A stretch of 13,844 bases of DNA from the NCBI GenBank assembly GCA_050287725.1, contig JBNKCL010000104.1:1-13844 (forward strand), read 5' to 3'. A model generated the notes under the pieces. That model was not told the DNA's origin and did no database searches. It saw only the letters and a program-made list of their open reading frames with translations. Shown here piece after piece: positions 12,984-13,844 of the stretch. This DNA comes from CBFDBF01 sp050287725. GTDB lineage: Bacteria > Pseudomonadota > Gammaproteobacteria > Chromatiales > Chromatiaceae. The translations under genes and the position numbers were made by a program. The first letter of the stretch is position 1; every line of letters begins with the position of its first letter.

Positions 12984-13844
12984 TCAATGAACCGCCCGGC
13001 CCTCCAGTTCGAACGCCAGCTCTCCGTCGGAAATCCCGATCTTCACCACGCCGCCTTCCGCCAGTTTGCCGAACAACAGCTCCTCGGATAGCGGCTTGCT
13101 GATCTTCTCCCGAATCAGGCGCGCCATCGGTCGCGCGCCCATCTTGCTGTCGTAACCGTGCTCCGCCAGCCAGTCTCTGGCCTCCGGCGAAACCTCCAGA
13201 AACACCCCTTTATCCTCCAGTTGCCCTTCCAGTTCGAACAGGAATTTATCCACCACGTGCCGAATCACATCCTGGGGCAACGAATGGAACTGGATGATCC
13301 CATCCAGACGGTTGCGAAACTCCGGGGAAAAGGTTTTTTTGATCGCCTCCATGCCGTCGCTGGAGTGATCCTGGGCGGTAAACCCGATGGAGGCGCGGCT
13401 CATCGCCTCGGCGCCCGCATTGGTGGTCATGATGATCACCACATTGCGGAAATCGGCCTTGCGTCCGTTGTTGTCGGTGAGAGTGCCGTGATCCATCACC
13501 TGCAACAGGAGATTGAAGACATCCGGGTGCGCCTTCTCGATCTCATCCAGCAGCAAAATGGAATACGGGTGCTTGGTAACCTCCTCCGTCAACAGACCGC
13601 CCTGGTCATAACCGACATAGCCGGGCGGCGCACCGATCAGCCGCGAGACCGTGTGACGCTCCATGTACTCCGACATATCGAACCGGATCAGCTTTAATCC
13701 CATAATCCTGGCCAGTTGCCGCGCCACTTCGGTCTTTCCGACCCCGGTGGGCCCGGCGAACATCAGCGATCCAACCGGCTTCTGATCCGCCCCCAGGCCG
13801 GTCCGGCTGACACGCATGGCGGCGGTGAGCGCATCGATCGCCTC
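12984..13844 (-). CDS. clpA: ATP-dependent Clp protease ATP-binding subunit ClpA, C-terminal part
   Basis: Hsp100 unfoldase that feeds proteins to ClpP; with ClpS it takes N-degron substrates. The frame is open to the right edge, so the 286 residues seen are only the C-terminal part, mainly the second AAA+ module. The first residues (EAIDALTAAMRVSRTGLG) match ClpA well. Walker A is GPTGVGKTE, Walker B is ILLLDEIEKAHPD, sensor 1 is MTTNAG, and the ClpP-docking loop reads SIGF, an accepted variant of the IGL tripeptide. The end has GYDSKMGARPMARLI and then the D2 small domain. The N-terminal ClpS-binding domain and first AAA+ module lie outside the window. It converges on infA. Confidence 0.97.
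   Translation of the reverse strand, partial: EAIDALTAAMRVSRTGLGADQKPVGSLMFAGPTGVGKTEVARQLARIMGLKLIRFDMSEYMERHTVSRLIGAPPGYVGYDQGGLLTEEVTKHPYSILLLDEIEKAHPDVFNLLLQVMDHGTLTDNNGRKADFRNVVIIMTTNAGAEAMSRASIGFTAQDHSSDGMEAIKKTFSPEFRNRLDGIIQFHSLPQDVIRHVVDKFLFELEGQLEDKGVFLEVSPEARDWLAEHGYDSKMGARPMARLIREKISKPLSEELLFGKLAEGGVVKIGISDGELAFELEGRAVH

Noticed and set aside
1..13844. CRISPR arrays, transposases, integrases, phage or defence genes
   Set aside because: None were seen on either strand; nearly all sequence is taken up by recognised housekeeping genes.

Overview
The window reads as the chromosome of a GC-rich gammaproteobacterium, probably a Chromatiales-like or Pseudomonas-like lineage. This rests on the protein families and gene order, because no rRNA or species marker is present. 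It is almost entirely conserved housekeeping sequence with short intergenic gaps. The order clpA, infA, bpt, aat, trxB, ftsK, lolA, rarA, serS matches the core of the Escherichia coli clpA to serS region. The pair yccA and tRNA-Ser(UGA) sits next to it, as yccA and serT are neighbours in E. coli at another place. The lineage-specific additions are ald, which lies where E. coli has lrp, a PilZ flagellar-brake gene, a crcB plus DUF190 pair, and a 62-residue membrane protein of unknown function.

Layout from left to right: the N-terminal signal peptide of a minus-strand secreted protein runs off the left edge. A decayed copy of a tRNA-Ser 3' end with its terminator follows, and then the intact tRNA-Ser(UGA) and its terminator on the minus strand. 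yccA and the small membrane gene are on the plus strand. A minus-strand block comes next, read from right to left: ald, ftsK, lolA, rarA, crcB, the DUF190 gene and serS. trxB is divergent from ald and converges on the minus-strand PilZ gene. The PilZ gene is divergent from the plus-strand run aat, bpt, infA. infA converges on clpA, which runs off the right edge and lacks its N-terminal part here.

How the genes work together: aat and bpt attach Leu or Phe to the N-termini of proteins, and ClpA (with ClpP and the adaptor ClpS, not in the window) degrades such proteins. This makes the right end an N-degron proteolysis neighbourhood. FtsK, LolA, RarA and SerRS cover chromosome segregation, lipoprotein transport, replication-fork maintenance and translation. 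CrcB exports fluoride. TrxB keeps thioredoxin reduced. Three genes (ftsK, crcB, bpt) appear to start with TTG.

I did not find a new defence system, CRISPR array, transposase or phage gene. The signals least explained by known genes are the tRNA-derived repeat at the left end, an AT-rich operator-like stretch upstream of ftsK, a large inverted repeat after trxB, and a sigma-28-like promoter before the PilZ gene.
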